Part shown: positions 10,954 through 22,055 of the stretch, one piece after another | How the letters are laid out: every line of letters begins with the position of its first letter | Numbering within the stretch: the stretch's first letter is position 1 | Assembly (NCBI GenBank): GCA_021029095.1 | Contig: JAJOHG010000007.1 | Coordinates: 930,001 to 994,000, forward strand | Length of the DNA stretch: 64,000 nucleotides | Source of the DNA: Phellopilus nigrolimitatus | Lineage: Eukaryota > Basidiomycota > Agaricomycetes > Hymenochaetales > Hymenochaetaceae | Direction of reading: 5' to 3' | Notes under the pieces: generated by a model | Database searches by the model: none | Told to the model about the DNA's origin: nothing | Seen by the model: only the letters and a program-made list of their open reading frames with translations | Program-made: the position numbers and the translations under genes

Positions 10954-12098
10954 CTACTGCTCCGCGGCGCGCTGCTTCCTCCTGAGGTCGCGCTCCTCCG
11001 AGATGGAGAGTTTGGTACCTTTGCCCTTTGGCAGCGAAACCCATGGCTTGATGCCTTCACCAATGACGAAGATGTTCGACAGGCTGGATGTACTGATCAG
11101 ATTGTTGAAAGAGAGAATACATAGACATTACTCACCGAGTCGCGAACGTGCGGTCGAGCGAGTCACGGACATGGACCATGTCGAAGCCCCCGAGGTGCCT
11201 CTCACGATGAACGATGACACCTGCACGGCCCATGTTGCGGCCGCCGGTGATCATGACGATGTTCCCCGTGTCGAACCGGACAAAGTCCGTGATCTTGCCC
11301 TGCTCGAAGTCGAACTTGACGGTGTCGTTGACCTTGATGAGCGGGTCCGGGTAGCGGATCGTGCGGCCGTCGTGCGTGACGACGTACGGCACGCCCTTCG
11401 CGCCGAGCGCGACCCGGCGCACCTTGAGCAGCTTGTAGGTCGCCTCCTCCGGCGTGATGCGGTGGATCGCGAAGCGGCCCTTGACGTCGTAGAGCAGGCG
11501 GAAGTGCTCGCCGGACTTCTCGATCGAGATAACGTCCATAAAGCCTGCCGGGTACGTCTCATCCGTGCGCACCTTGCCGTCCACGCGGATGAGGCGCTGC
11601 TTCACGATTGAGGTGACCTCGCGGCCGTTCAGCGCGTACTTCAGGCGGTTGCGGAGGAAGATGGTGAGGGGCAGGGACTCGCGCAGCTTGTGGGGACCGG
11701 GTGAGGGACGGGGTGCCTACATGGTATGATACGAAAATTTTCTGGGTTCAGTGGACTCTAGGCAAGCAAAGCGATAAATGGACGCACGTAGGTGCCGCTG
11801 AGCTTGTCAAGCATCCAAGCGGAAGGGGCGGCAAGCCGCTTCAAGTGCTTTTTCGGTCCTCGGGCCTGTACAAAACAGAAAATCGTCAGCGTCACCTCCA
11901 ACATCGCGTAACCTGGCGTTGCTGTCGCCACTGCCAGAGCCAGTGCTGTTTCCAAAGACCCAACGTCGTACGACATCCGATGTCATCCAACCCGTCCGTC
12001 CGTCATCCAGCCTCCTAACCCCTCGTTTTCGACCGTTTCTTCGCAGTGACCAGCAGCAGCAACGCACGGAAGGGCAGAGAGACAGCAAGACTGACCAT
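10954..12098 (-). CDS. RPS4: 40S ribosomal protein S4 (eS4)
   Basis: Exons are 12098-12096 (the ATG alone), 11865-11788, 11716-11136 and 11083-10954, totalling 792 bp (263 aa, the normal eS4 length). The protein starts [12 protein letters not shown] and contains the S4 RNA-binding segment ([20 protein letters not shown]), [20 protein letters not shown], the central [10 protein letters not shown] block, the KOW-like [15 protein letters not shown] and the C-terminal [20 protein letters not shown]. All are near-identical to other eukaryotic eS4 proteins. The start is fixed by CACAATG directly followed by the donor GTCAGT, with a 230-bp first intron. It is a component of the small ribosomal subunit and strongly expressed in all known fungi. 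High GC3 in exons 2-3 contrasts with neighbouring repeats. Confidence 0.97.
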
Positions 12099-13098
12099 TG
12101 TGGGCTAATTTGACGAGGGGAATCGGTGGTCTTGAGTCTTGACAGCGGGTAAGGTTTACTTACGAGGCTCGAAGTTTGAGTGTGACATAAGGTGACATAA
12201 ACATGCGTCACAAATATCACACGTTAAAATTGGAACTTTTTCCTGGATTCCTTCCTCACCATCGACTGCGTCCATCGTCATCCTCAATACACGTATTGTC
12301 TCTCATATTTCTCTCGTTTCTTCATTTTCATTTTCATTTTCCTTTCTGGGCCTTCTTCTGCCCGAGCAGACGACATACGCTCCATTCTGCATCGGTTCTG
12401 GTAAGGCCCATACCGACCCTATCCGTCGTGCGCTGAAAAAATGTGCAGGCGGATGGTGAATGAGAAGTGCTGGGATTGCTCTTTCACGGACCTAGCATGG
12501 TTAATATTTTCACCGATATGTTTTTTCGCTTGCAACACCTCTGTCGTACTTAGTTGTCTAGCTCGTTTATTACAATGCTGACGTTGTGCGGACATATAGT
12601 TTTGAGGAAATTGCCTTCGAATATGATCTTGAGATCGTCGGTGTCTGGAGAAGGAAGGTGTGGCGGTGTGGCGTATGCATCCATTGTTTTTCCTCATCGC
12701 CCTTCTCTCGCCGAACGTTCACATGCTTGGCCACAGAGCTCACCCTATCCTTAGACGCTAGTTCTCCGGGCACACATTTGTTTGAACTGTATCCTCCGAT
12801 GAAGGGATTTTGATGAAGCACAAGAAACTATCCGAATATCTTTGACCATTCTCGGCGCTCACCAATCGGTCGAATCATGCGTTCAGTCAGTGCGTCTTTT
12901 GGGCTCTACTTAATGGATATGGGCCTTCGACAGACCATCTGATACATATGAATAGCTCTTTCTACTGAAAGACAGCGTCATGGCAACAGAATCTGGTTGA
13001 AAACGATAGCCGTTGGACTTCTACGGCTATCCGTTGAGGTCTGTCGCAGAAAAGGACGATTACCATCTGGATGAATGGCCTTATTGGCGAAAAAAAGC
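12099..13098. other. intergenic, eS4 upstream region, no gene seen
   Basis: The stretch from 12099 to about 12450 contains pyrimidine-rich runs (e.g. TTCATTTTCATTTTC near 12325) upstream of eS4, as is usual for ribosomal-protein promoters. The rest up to the long-TIR element shows only short open frames with no recognisable motif. The last 8 bp before 13099 are the left target duplication, AAAAAAGC. Confidence 0.5.
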
Positions 13099-13440
13099 CA
13101 CCTGTGACCCTACCCCCAGCCTATCTAACTAGAGACGTGTGTCACATGGACACACGCCTCTAGTTAGGTGCTTTTGCACCTATCTCACCATACTGCGAAT
13201 AATACTCCCATTAATTCTCGGGGACTTACATACCTGAGGGGCCCGGCGGAGACCGGCTACTCGCCATCGCTGATGGCGCCGCTACTACGCGCGGATCACC
13301 GGCGCTGCCCGCGCCGGTGATCCACGCGACTCGTCCCATCAACACCGCTCGCCGCCGGCTTCCTCCGCCGCCCGCGACACCGAGATTGTCGTGCTCGTCG
13401 TGTCGCACGACGAGCTCGATTATCTCATTCAATTCTCCAC
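13099..13440 (+). repeat. left terminal inverted repeat
   Basis: Pairs with about 17236-17570. Near the tip (about 13121-13165) it contains its own hairpin: CTAACTAGAGACGTGTGTC, a 5-base loop, then its near-complement ending CTCTAGTTAG. Confidence 0.85.
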
Positions 13441-13697
13441 CGTTTCCTTTCGTTTCTTTTGCATTATACGTGTATTTTAGAGTAGATTACAAACTAATAA
13501 ACTGATTTTCAAATATATTACATGAAGTACGCACCGCCGCATTTCCCGCCGCTTCCGCACACGACAGCGAGCTCGCTTTTTTGTTTGTTTTGTATTTTCA
13601 ATGTATACCTATTATGATTATAATACTACAAGAGGTGAAAATTTACACTAAGCATTCGAATGGGGGGGAGGGGGACTTCGCGATCGCCCACCCGCCG

Positions 13698-14590
13698 TTA
13701 GGCTCGCGGAGCGCTGGGCACGGACACGGGCGTCATCGCGCCGCGGCGCCTACCGCCACTGAGGGTGGATGACGTAAACGAGACAGCGAGCACTGCGGGC
13801 GCGAGCATCGCCGCGCGGTGCATCATGGACGCGGCGCGTGTGTCATGGTAGGCGCGCGAGGCAGGGCTCGGCGAGGCTGGGAGTTGGAGCGCGGCCGCGG
13901 CGGCGCTCGCGCTGGCTGTCCCGTTCGGACTGCCGGGGAAGGACATGGGCGAGGGGCCGGGCCCGGAGGCGAGCGCGAGCCCGGCGGTGGGCGTGGTGCG
14001 CCCAGAGGAGGCCGGCGAGGACGCGCCCGAGCCGGGGTTGGATGTCGAGTGTGCCAGGACGGAAATGGACGCGGAGGAGAAGGAGAAGTAGCCGTCGGGG
14101 CTGGTCCGCGCGGAGAGGCTCTGCCTGCGCGTCGGGGTGACGGCACCGCTTTTGAGCCTGCTGAGGTCGGAGCGCAGGCTGGCGACCTCCTGCGTCTTCG
14201 CGGCGAGGAGGTTCTTGTGCCGGCCGAGGTCACTGTCGAGCTTTTCGCACGCGGATGAGGTCGCCGTCGGCGAGGCACGAGCGCAGCTGCTGCTCGGCGC
14301 CCTTGGCGACTTTGGTGGCCTCTGAGTGCGCGATGTGGTTCATGAGGATGGCGCGCAGCAACAAGTATGTTGCTACAACGCGAAAATTATCAGTAAGCGA
14401 CATGATGCAGATACAGAAGGAAGTGATAAGCGCACCTGCTGGTCACCACCGTGGATCGTCTTGTCCACACCCAGCAAACCCGACAGCTCCTTCCGAGTCC
14501 GCAGGGCCTGCACCTCTTTGGCGGGCAGCAACCTTTGCGACCTTTTTCTCGAGCTCGATGGCGAGCCGTGCAGAGCAGAAGAAACCCAAG
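13698..14590 (-). pseudogene. captured fragment of a coiled-coil, Ser/Pro/Ala-rich protein gene
   Basis: Minus-strand reading shows LAIELEKKVAKVAARQ, then KEVQALRTRKELSGLLG, an apparent intron (about 14375-14433), then LLLRAILMNHIAHSEATKVA and AEQQLRSCLADGDLI. A two-base shift near 14240 precedes CEKLDSDLGRHKNLLAAKT and a Ser/Ala/Pro-rich tail ending at the stop at 13698. Heptad-like spacing suggests a coiled coil. The 5' end of the source gene is absent. The codon GC3 is very high and host-like, unlike the AT-rich element DNA around it. I do not recognise the parent gene. Frameshift and truncation mark it as a non-functional transduplicate. Confidence 0.6.
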
Positions 14591-15639
14591 CGAGCAGCAG
14601 AGAGCATGGTTTCGCAGGAGAGAGCGCCGCCACACAGCAGTGGGACAGACGAGGACGGCGAGGCAGACGGCGAGGGAGACAATGTACAAACGACATGCAG
14701 ACGTTGTCGACGTGTCGCCATCGGAACTGATCGGCGCCCCAAATCAGGTAATGATTTGTTTTGCCGAGCTACTGCCGATGTTGTGGCTCGAAGGAACAGT
14801 TCATTGCTGCTCGTTCAGTCCCCTATTAAAGAGCCAAAAAGTCATTAGAGCTTACTTTGAATTATAATAAATATAATATAATATTTTCTAGCTCCAGGAG
14901 CAGATACAATTTGAGCCATAAAGGAAACTACACTGGTTAGATGCTCTCAACATCAATACATCCAAGGTTCTAGATTTTTATAAATTAAACACTTCAAGCT
15001 ATGAGGTTCAGACTTCACACATTAGTATATATAAGTAAGCTCGACTGGAATTTAAATATGTAGGCTGGACATGGTGCTCTTCGGCACTCAACAGCCAAAA
15101 TATGCATGATTTCATACCATTTTAGTGAATCCAGGTCCGAAACGGCCTTTTTTTGTCTTATTTTAATTATTCTCCAGCTTAATAAATTCTGATAATTTGG
15201 GGAATACATATTTACATACTAATAAATAGTTTTCAAGTGTTGGATTGGAAAGTTAGAAGAAGTGGGTGGTAGAGTGCGTGTTTGAGCTGGACAAGGCAAG
15301 TTTGCAACATAATTTGCACGCTGTTCATGCTCTCAACAGGTCGTTTTCGAGATAGCATATTTCCGAACTTTCCACAGCTCATCGGACACCCATATAATTT
15401 TATATTAGCTGTATAATTCTATCTTAAAAAAGAACTACCTGAATCCGTCCACTCGATCAAACTGTAAAAAATAATTAGTGAAACTGCAAAAATAAGGTTT
15501 TACATGGGAAATGCATAATTGTATGCTTACTACAAGAACATCCATGAGGATCGGGTCCTTGTAAAAATTCGAGTATATAGAAACAGTATATTTCTAAGCC
15601 CTCAAAAAATTTCAGGGGAAGTGGAGGCGTATTAGATGT

Positions 15640-16860
15640 TCTATAAATCAAACGACGTGGGCCCGGAGGCTAGTGCACGAGCACCGCGCGGGAACTGCCG
15701 AAAGAGGCAGACGTCGTCCTGATGTCGCTTGCCGACGACAACAGCGACGTCCACGGCCTCAACAACACAGCAAAACCGTCAGGTAAGTACAAAAAAACTC
15801 TTTATCTACTTGTAATGATGTTCTAACACCTTTTCTGGACCCTTTTGTGCGGTTAGGACCGCGGCAGAGCCCACCAGCAACTTGTGTGGGCACGGCACGC
15901 ATGGTCCCCCGCCCGCACGGCCTCCTTCCTCTTGTGCCATCTCCCCTTCGCCCCGTCTCAATCTCGCATGGGCTGCATGCCCTGTGCGCAGGCACGGCAC
16001 ATCTCGCACGTCCCTCTTTCCCCCTTCAAATCCAGTAGATGACATCCGCATTGCCTCGTCACACCGAGAACGCGCGGATGAAGGCTCAACTTGCGTGACA
16101 ATACTACTGGAAGCCCCACCGCCTTTTCTTCTTGTCTCGCATACGAAAGGCCCCCTTTGCTTCAACGTACGTACCCATTTTTTTTTTCTGCCTCGTTCTT
16201 CGTGCGCATGACGGCGTCGTGCAGGCCGCGTACTTGGTACCAAAGCAACGCTCCAGGCCGCCTGTGACTCCAGAGCGCGCAGGCTCTCCATCGCGAGCGT
16301 ACAAGAGATCAAGCGCGTCAAGCTTACTGTGCCGGAACAAAATCAGGGCGTCGCCCCGTTGACCCAAACAACGCGCCCGGAAAGCGCTCAGAGCTCGAGC
16401 CAGTCCCGTCCGGCGACATTGCGAATCTGCCGACAGAACCGACAGCCGATGCGGCGCTGGAAACTGGTGGCAGCGAGAAGGTCGGGTTATAGGGTGAGGG
16501 TGACGAGGATGGCGAAGACGCGTCTATGGGTGAGGGTGGCGACGACGATGCGGCCTCGGGCTACGACAACGATGATGAGGATCCCGCGCAATTAGAGTCA
16601 TGTGCCGCGGCGAACGCATATTCGCGCCGACCAAGGGCGGGCGCTGCTGGCACGTCAAGGTCAACCAGAACCAGTGCCGCTTCTCCGTCGCCCCCGTGTT
16701 CGCCGCATCCGGACTCCCCGGGCTCGTCCTCGCGCAGGGCCACTGTGCCGAGCGGTTGAAAAGGAGTCGCGTCGTTGCTGCAGCTTGGTGGGGTCGAATG
16801 AATCTCCGCGCCAGCGGCGGCGGCAGTTTGGCAGCGGAGGCTCGCGCTCTGTGAACGGCA
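15640..16860 (+). other. second GC-rich coding-like block inside the long-TIR element
   Basis: Short readable pieces such as MSLADDNSDVHGLNN followed by a GTAAGT donor (about 15781), and GERIFAPTKGGRCWHVKV (about 16603), have host-like codon use. No continuous frame can be built and stops interrupt it. It is probably another captured gene fragment of unknown origin. DNA between the two islands (about 14850-15640) is AT-rich and shows nothing coding. Confidence 0.35.
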
Positions 16861-17235
16861 GCGGCCCTGACGGCCACGCAGACCTCTGCGCGCGCGCGCA
16901 CGTACAGCCAGCACGTCGCGGTGCGTTGGTGTCGCTCGTCCCGTGCACAAACTGCTTTCCCTTTCTTTTGCCTTCCCCCCATTCGTTTTACACTGTAATT
17001 TATTTTTTCCTGTAATTATAATGGATTGCAACATATACATGAACAGCAGAAAACAAAAAAAGCAGGATGCTGTAGATAACGAGTGCAACAGCGGGCGACG
17101 GCGCGTAGTGAGCGGGCGATGATGGTGCAATGTAGTCCGTATTTGAGCAACCCGCCTTCTCTTTAGAACGGATTTAACCTACTCTAAAATGCACGTACAA
17201 TGCAAAAAAAAAGAAGGGAAACAGTGGAGAATTGA

Positions 17236-17570
17236 GGGAGATAGTCGAGCTCGTCGTGCGGCACGACGAGCACGACAATCTCGGTGTCGCGGGCGGCTGA
17301 GGAAGCCGGCGGCGAGCGGTGTTGATGGCGACAAGTCGCGTGGATCACCGGCGCGGGCAGCGCCGGCGATCCGCGCGTGATGACGCGGCCATCGGCGATG
17401 GCGAGTAGCCGGTCTCCGCCTCAGGCAATGTCAGCAATACTAGGTTCCCGAGAATTAATGGGAGTATTATTCGCAGTATGGTGAGATAGGTGCAAAAGCA
17501 CCTAACTAGAGGCGTGTGTCCATGTGACACACGTCTCTAGTTAGATAGGCTGGGGGTAGGGTCACAGGTG
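17236..17570 (-). repeat. right terminal inverted repeat
   Basis: Inverse of 13099-13440 with scattered substitutions. It ends GGGTCACAGGTG at 17570 and is followed by the target duplication AAAAAAGC. The region 17579-17955 beyond it shows no gene. Confidence 0.85.
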
Positions 17571-17955
17571 AAAAAAGCCAACTATCGCGCGCTGCCTGTC
17601 TGAACTTGTCCTCGGCTCACGCGTGAAAGCTGATAGTCGTCTCCTGATCGATTTCACGGATGCTCTGTACACGATCCGATGCTTCTGCAAGTAGCTTTGA
17701 AGTGTTCTTCACCATGTGGCCTTCGACTTCCTTCTTCCTGACTTGTGCTCAGGAAGCGAGTGACAACATATCGTGATCTCTACAGCGTGCTGCTGTTATC
17801 TTACATCCATCTAGTTTCCTACGCTCTTATTACAATATGCAATGTACAGCAGCGTCGATTGCTCCTGATCAACAAGTTAGGTTTTTCATCAATAAACCAG
17901 GACGGCCCTAACCTTTCGCTGACTACCTTTAGTACGTGTGTCCGCATGAAACAAA

Positions 17956-18734
17956 TTGTCAGTTCCCTCTCGCTCATCTGAGATCGAGTGCACGTATCTC
18001 AAGCATTTCTTACACCAGCAGTTACCTCGCTGCAAGAGATGGTCTAAGAAAGCCTGCATCGACCACTTCGGCCTTCTCGATTGTAACGCCGCGTTCAAAA
18101 TTTGCTTTGAAGAGATAATACCATATCTCGTCCTGTCGAAGAAATGCGACACGGGCAAAGATTGCTACCTATTAGAGCTGTAAGTGATTCCGATCCCTTG
18201 AATGTTTTTACAGGACTTAGAATCGAGTGGCAGTGATATCGTAGCCTACCTCGATTCGCCCGAGGTACGAAAGACGCTCGGGGTGGACCACGCGTTCGGC
18301 AATTTTACCAATATCGCCATGGATGTGTACGATCGCTTCTGCGAAAGCGGCGACCCGCTGCACCAAACGCAACTGTACATCCCAGAGCCTCTTGTGCGCG
18401 ACGTGAGGGTGCATATCGACGCAGGCATCTACGACTTCATCGCAGACTGGGTTGGAAATGAGCGGCGGACGCTAGACATGGACTGGGCGGGTCAAGAAGC
18501 ATTCGCGGAAAGCCTTTGACGGAGCGGTTCATGAATGAGGAGCCGGTAGAGAAGACGAGGACATATGGGAACTTTACATTTGCGTTGATTTATGGCGCGG
18601 GCCATTTGGTCTGCCTTTTGTGTTTATTCTTTTCTGATAGAATTGCTGATTGTTTCGATACACAGGTTACGCATGACAAGCTTGTCGTTTTTTTGGAGAT
18701 GCTGAAGCGCTGGCTCGCAGACAAACACATGTAA
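17956..18734 (+). pseudogene. serine carboxypeptidase (S10/CPY-like) C-terminal remnant
   Basis: Readable blocks in order: a Cys-rich insert region (CYLLEL before a GTAAGT intron at about 18181-18219), VAYLDSPEVRKTLGVD, FGNFTNIAMDVYDRFCESGD, VRVHIDAGIYDFIADWVGNE (Asp of the catalytic triad region), DMDWAGQEAFAES, then NFTFALIYGAGH (catalytic His region). A further intron (about 18609-18665) precedes HDKLVVFLEMLKRWLADKHM and the stop. One A is missing in GCGGAAAGCC near 18508 compared with the fragment at 5653-5777, and this shifts the frame. The N-terminal half, including the catalytic Ser motif, is absent. It belongs to a vacuolar or secreted peptidase family; this copy is inactive. Confidence 0.75.
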
Positions 18735-19508
18735 CTCTTTGCCTTCCGAGATTTCGACTCTTCTGTTTGGCCAAATCAAAGCTCCCCGACTGGGAGAAGT
18801 GTAGGTACAGCTACTGTATACAACGTTTATCTTCGCCATTTGAACTCGAAGGACTGTTCTTCAGTTCGCCTTCAAAATCAGCCAGCAGCTATCTTATCCT
18901 ATTTCGCTCGATCCTAATAGTTCCAAAAGGGCGAAGAAATCGTGTAGGCCAAACACCAGTCGATTCGAGCAAAACTCGGTCGTAGTGATGTTTCATGCTT
19001 TGAGAGCAATCTTCCTTCGGGTCTTCCCACAACGGACATATGCTGAAGCATATCGAGCGGTCGCAGGTAGCCAATTCTGCCGAGTGAAAGCATCTAGAGT
19101 GATTGCGCGGGCCATGTTGCACGCTATATAGTAGCCATGGTGTGTTGCATTTTTGCACGAGGGCGATGTCCCAGTTAGTATGTCGAATTGCACAAGCACC
19201 AATGCTCTCATTTGCACCGAGTCACGGTAGCGGAAAGGCACAAGTTCAGACGGTGTTTGATCATTTGGTGCACTTCCTTGAAAATTTCCCGACTAACCAA
19301 GCACTAAACAAGGCTGCCGACCTCGAGTGAAATCCTGTGCACGTATCTTCCGTATCCCAGGGAAAGCAGAAATTTTCTCTTTAATCTCTCAAATCGATTC
19401 ACCAAAGTTCAGTGTCATACTACCTGCATATGTACATCATCGCACTTTGGCAGCTCCCTCTCAAACTTGATTTTTTTTTTTTGTAATCTAGGTATTCAGG
19501 AAGTCTTT
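18735..19508. other. no gene seen
   Basis: Only short open frames on both strands between the carboxypeptidase remnant and the 3' end of the F-box gene. A run of nine or more T residues lies near 19472. Confidence 0.5.
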
Positions 19509-21204
19509 TTACTCGCGGGCAGGTTGTGCAACTCTCAGTGTGTCTAGTGTTCTAATTACCAAAGCTCCACTAACTGGCTCTACAGTCATACGCGTTGGGC
19601 GTAACCCTGTGTTGCTGCCGTCTGCCTGTATTGAAAGCTCATTTGCCGGTTGCGCATCTGAGCAGAAGAGCTGATAGCACAGAACGGTGCCATTTTGCAG
19701 CGCGAACACGTGCCCTGTATGCGAAATACTTATGTCCATGTCCCTCACCGGCAACTGCGTGACTGAGAAACCCTGCTTGACAAGTGAGAGGTGCCAGGTG
19801 ACATCTGGAGCAGCCACTCTGCGAACTGAAAGCTGGATTCGGTATGATTGAAGTTGATATGACTCGTCCGACAGTTCGCGATCCGCAACAACAAAGATTT
19901 CTCCTGGCACGGGCACATTTGGGTCTGTATTTTTGCGCCATGCAGGGGTGAATGCATGCATTGCGAAAAGCATTGGCTGTCCGTCTTTTATATTTTCGAG
20001 GCATAAGCATGCAACACCTTGGTCCTCAACCTTATCTGCTTGTGCAATTCTCGAGGAGTAGTTATTTCGTTTCCACTCCTTCGGATTAGATTTCTGAGAC
20101 CAATGTTCATCAAGTGAGGAGAGCGAGATGGAAGCCAGCTTAAGATTTTCAGTGCCAAAATTTGCTGCAATGACAATGTGATGGTCCCCAAGAAGTGCTG
20201 CTTCTGCCTTTTTTAAGTGTAAAGAATATAATCTCTATAAATCACTCTTATTAGTCACACTTTAACAGCAGAGTATGTGGAAATTAGGAGTGGAAGGACT
20301 GTACTTACACCAGGCTTAAGATATTCAAGTATGATCCCACCATGGATTTTCCAATTGAGTAGGAAAATTTGACCAAGTGTTTGGAAAGATACCATAACAA
20401 AGTTGGCACGAACCATGAGCTGAGGTGCCGAGAAGGTGTCTTGTATGGTGCGCTCCATGATAATTCCACCCTTTTGTGACTTGAAGTCAAATTTATACAC
20501 ACGGATGAGCCTGGTAAAGGAAGGAATGTGAGCCAGATCTGATCAATCGGTTTAGGCCCATATTACTCACCACCCAATCTGTGTTTCATATGCAGCTGCA
20601 ACAGTGAGAGCCTTTCCACCCTGCACAAGCTCAAAATCAAATGTGCTGCAGGAATTAGGTCCCTCAGCTACCCAAACTGGTTCAGAAGCAGCAGGTTTAA
20701 GTGCCCAGAGCTCTAGCCTTCCATCTTTTATAAATAAAGAATGATGCCCACCAGGCAGGAGTTGGGGATCAGTGCAATCAGAAAGAACAAGAAATAGATC
20801 TTTTTTCTTGTTTTGAAGGATATGTGGGTTTATATCTGTCTGCACATAGCGCAGGGGCCCATGGGCCTTCATGTTATGAGCAAGGCGAACAGCCCTGACA
20901 ACCTTCAAGATGATTACTTCAGTTAAAAGACTGTCTAACTGATCAGATGGAGTGATACCAGGTGCTTGTGCCACATCCAGGTTCTGCAGTAAAGATAGCC
21001 AGATTTGACGAGATTTGCAAATAACTTGAAGAGCCTTGCATATCTGAAAATGCTCAGAAGTGATATTTGTATCAAAAAGTGGCATACACATACTCTTGCT
21101 AGGTTAAAAGCATCTTTTGGACTGGTACAATAACTGTGGATCTGATCAATCAGTCCACTAGGGACATGTGGAAAGTTGGATTTATCTAATAAGATGTCGG
21201 CCAT
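19509..21204 (-). CDS. F-box-like protein, full-length paralogue
   Basis: Four exons: 21204-21094, 21043-20571, 20510-20309, 20207-19509, totalling 1,485 bp (494 aa), all in frame. An F-box-like start (VPSGLIDQIHSYCTSPKDAF) is followed by ICKALQVICKSRQIWLSLL, the usual F-box tail, then a long C-terminal region with repeated short beta-strand-like segments (SLFIKDGRLELWALKP, GHVFALQNGTVLCYQL). That pattern would suit a beta-propeller, but I see no clear WD signature. The role is presumably substrate selection for an SCF ubiquitin ligase. Fungal F-box families with such C-termini are large and mostly uncharacterised. A truncated relative lies at 4057-4745. Confidence 0.75.
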
Positions 21205-21545
21205 AGTAGGTGATTGAGTGACAATGAGCACCAGCTAGTTGGAATAAGAAAGAAAAGATTTGCTGTCAGTCAATATCACTGGCTGTATTTATACAAGCCA
21301 TCAGCAGCAAAACTATTTATGCAGTGCTTTCTACAGTAAAGCAAATTCACATACACTAGCAGTAGCTTTGCAGCACTGAGCTAGCAATGTATTAATTAAA
21401 ACAATTTAGCTCGGCTAAATTAGCAACGCAAAGTTACAAATAGTAACAATAGCTTTGCAACACTGAGCTAGCAATTTATTGGTGAAAATCCGCGCTCAGC
21501 TAGATTGAAAAGCAAAAAGAGCTTACATGTCCTTATTCTGGTCTT
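21205..21545 (-). repeat. duplicated upstream region of the F-box gene, copy 2
   Basis: Reverse-complement partner of 3735-4056. AT-rich, with repeated GCTAGCTCAGTG-like words. The stretch 21546-21639 between it and the gypsy LTR shows no features. Confidence 0.7.
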
Positions 21546-21639
21546 CTAGTGGCGGTAAGACTGACATGCACCAGATCATTGCTTATTTGCACTTTTTCCG
21601 CACCTATCGTCTTGTACAAGTGAAATGTGCCATCTTAGG

Positions 21640-22035
21640 TGTTAGAGCACACCACAAACACAAAGGCTGAGGTGCAGACTCCAAAGCACAAGACGACGAG
21701 AAAGAGAATGTAGAGCTGACTTAGTAGGGATCACACTTTGGGGTGGATATTCTAAGAGAACTCGATTGAGTCTCCCAGTCATGTATTGCCTCCTTATATA
21801 CCTTAGTCTAGTGCGCACAGACCAAGCAGTACACTACCTAATATAGTTACACTAGTGGAGCGAGTGGAGCTAATGATGTCATAAGTGATGTCATCATCAA
21901 TGATGTCACTATGATGTCATGGTCTAGACTACGATGTCATAATGACGTCATTGTAGAATGTTCTAGGCAGTCACGTGACTGAGAGGTCGCAAGTTCAAGA
22001 CAAGGTAAAGGTAAAATAAAATACGTGTCATAACA
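21640..22035 (-). repeat. gypsy-1 3' LTR
   Basis: 396 bp, TG...CA ends. Its first 165 bp match 27750-27915 with few differences. It contains GATGTCAT-type repeated words (about 21870-21955). Confidence 0.9.
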
Positions 22036-22055
22036 TCACCCCCTCTTTAAGGATC
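22036..22055 (-). other. gypsy-1 polypurine tract
   Basis: The complement reads CTTAAAGAGGGGGTGA directly before the 3' LTR, the expected position for the plus-strand primer of reverse transcription. Confidence 0.75.

Larger units (their letters stand above)
13099..17570. mobile_element. 4.47-kb long-TIR DNA element with captured gene fragments
   Basis: The element starts CACCTGTGACCC and ends with the exact inverse, GGGTCACAGGTG. It is flanked by a perfect 8-bp direct repeat, AAAAAAGC (13091-13098 and 17571-17578). The inverted repeats are strong for about 340-390 bp and weaker to about 540 bp. No transposase is recognisable. The interior has two GC-rich coding-like islands (13698-14590 minus; about 15640-16860) separated by AT-rich DNA. 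An 8-bp duplication with long TIRs and host-gene fragments resembles Pack-MULE-type or KDZ/hAT-related elements; I cannot choose between them without the transposase. Confidence 0.85.

Noticed and set aside
11866..12095. Possible snoRNA in the first eS4 intron
   Set aside because: TGATGA- and CTGA-like words are imperfect and not flanked by a terminal stem. I could not support a C/D or H/ACA RNA.
13818..14258. Plus-strand Gly/Ala/Arg-rich frames in the long-TIR element
   Set aside because: They lie opposite the minus-strand coiled-coil fragment and have only composition-driven openness.
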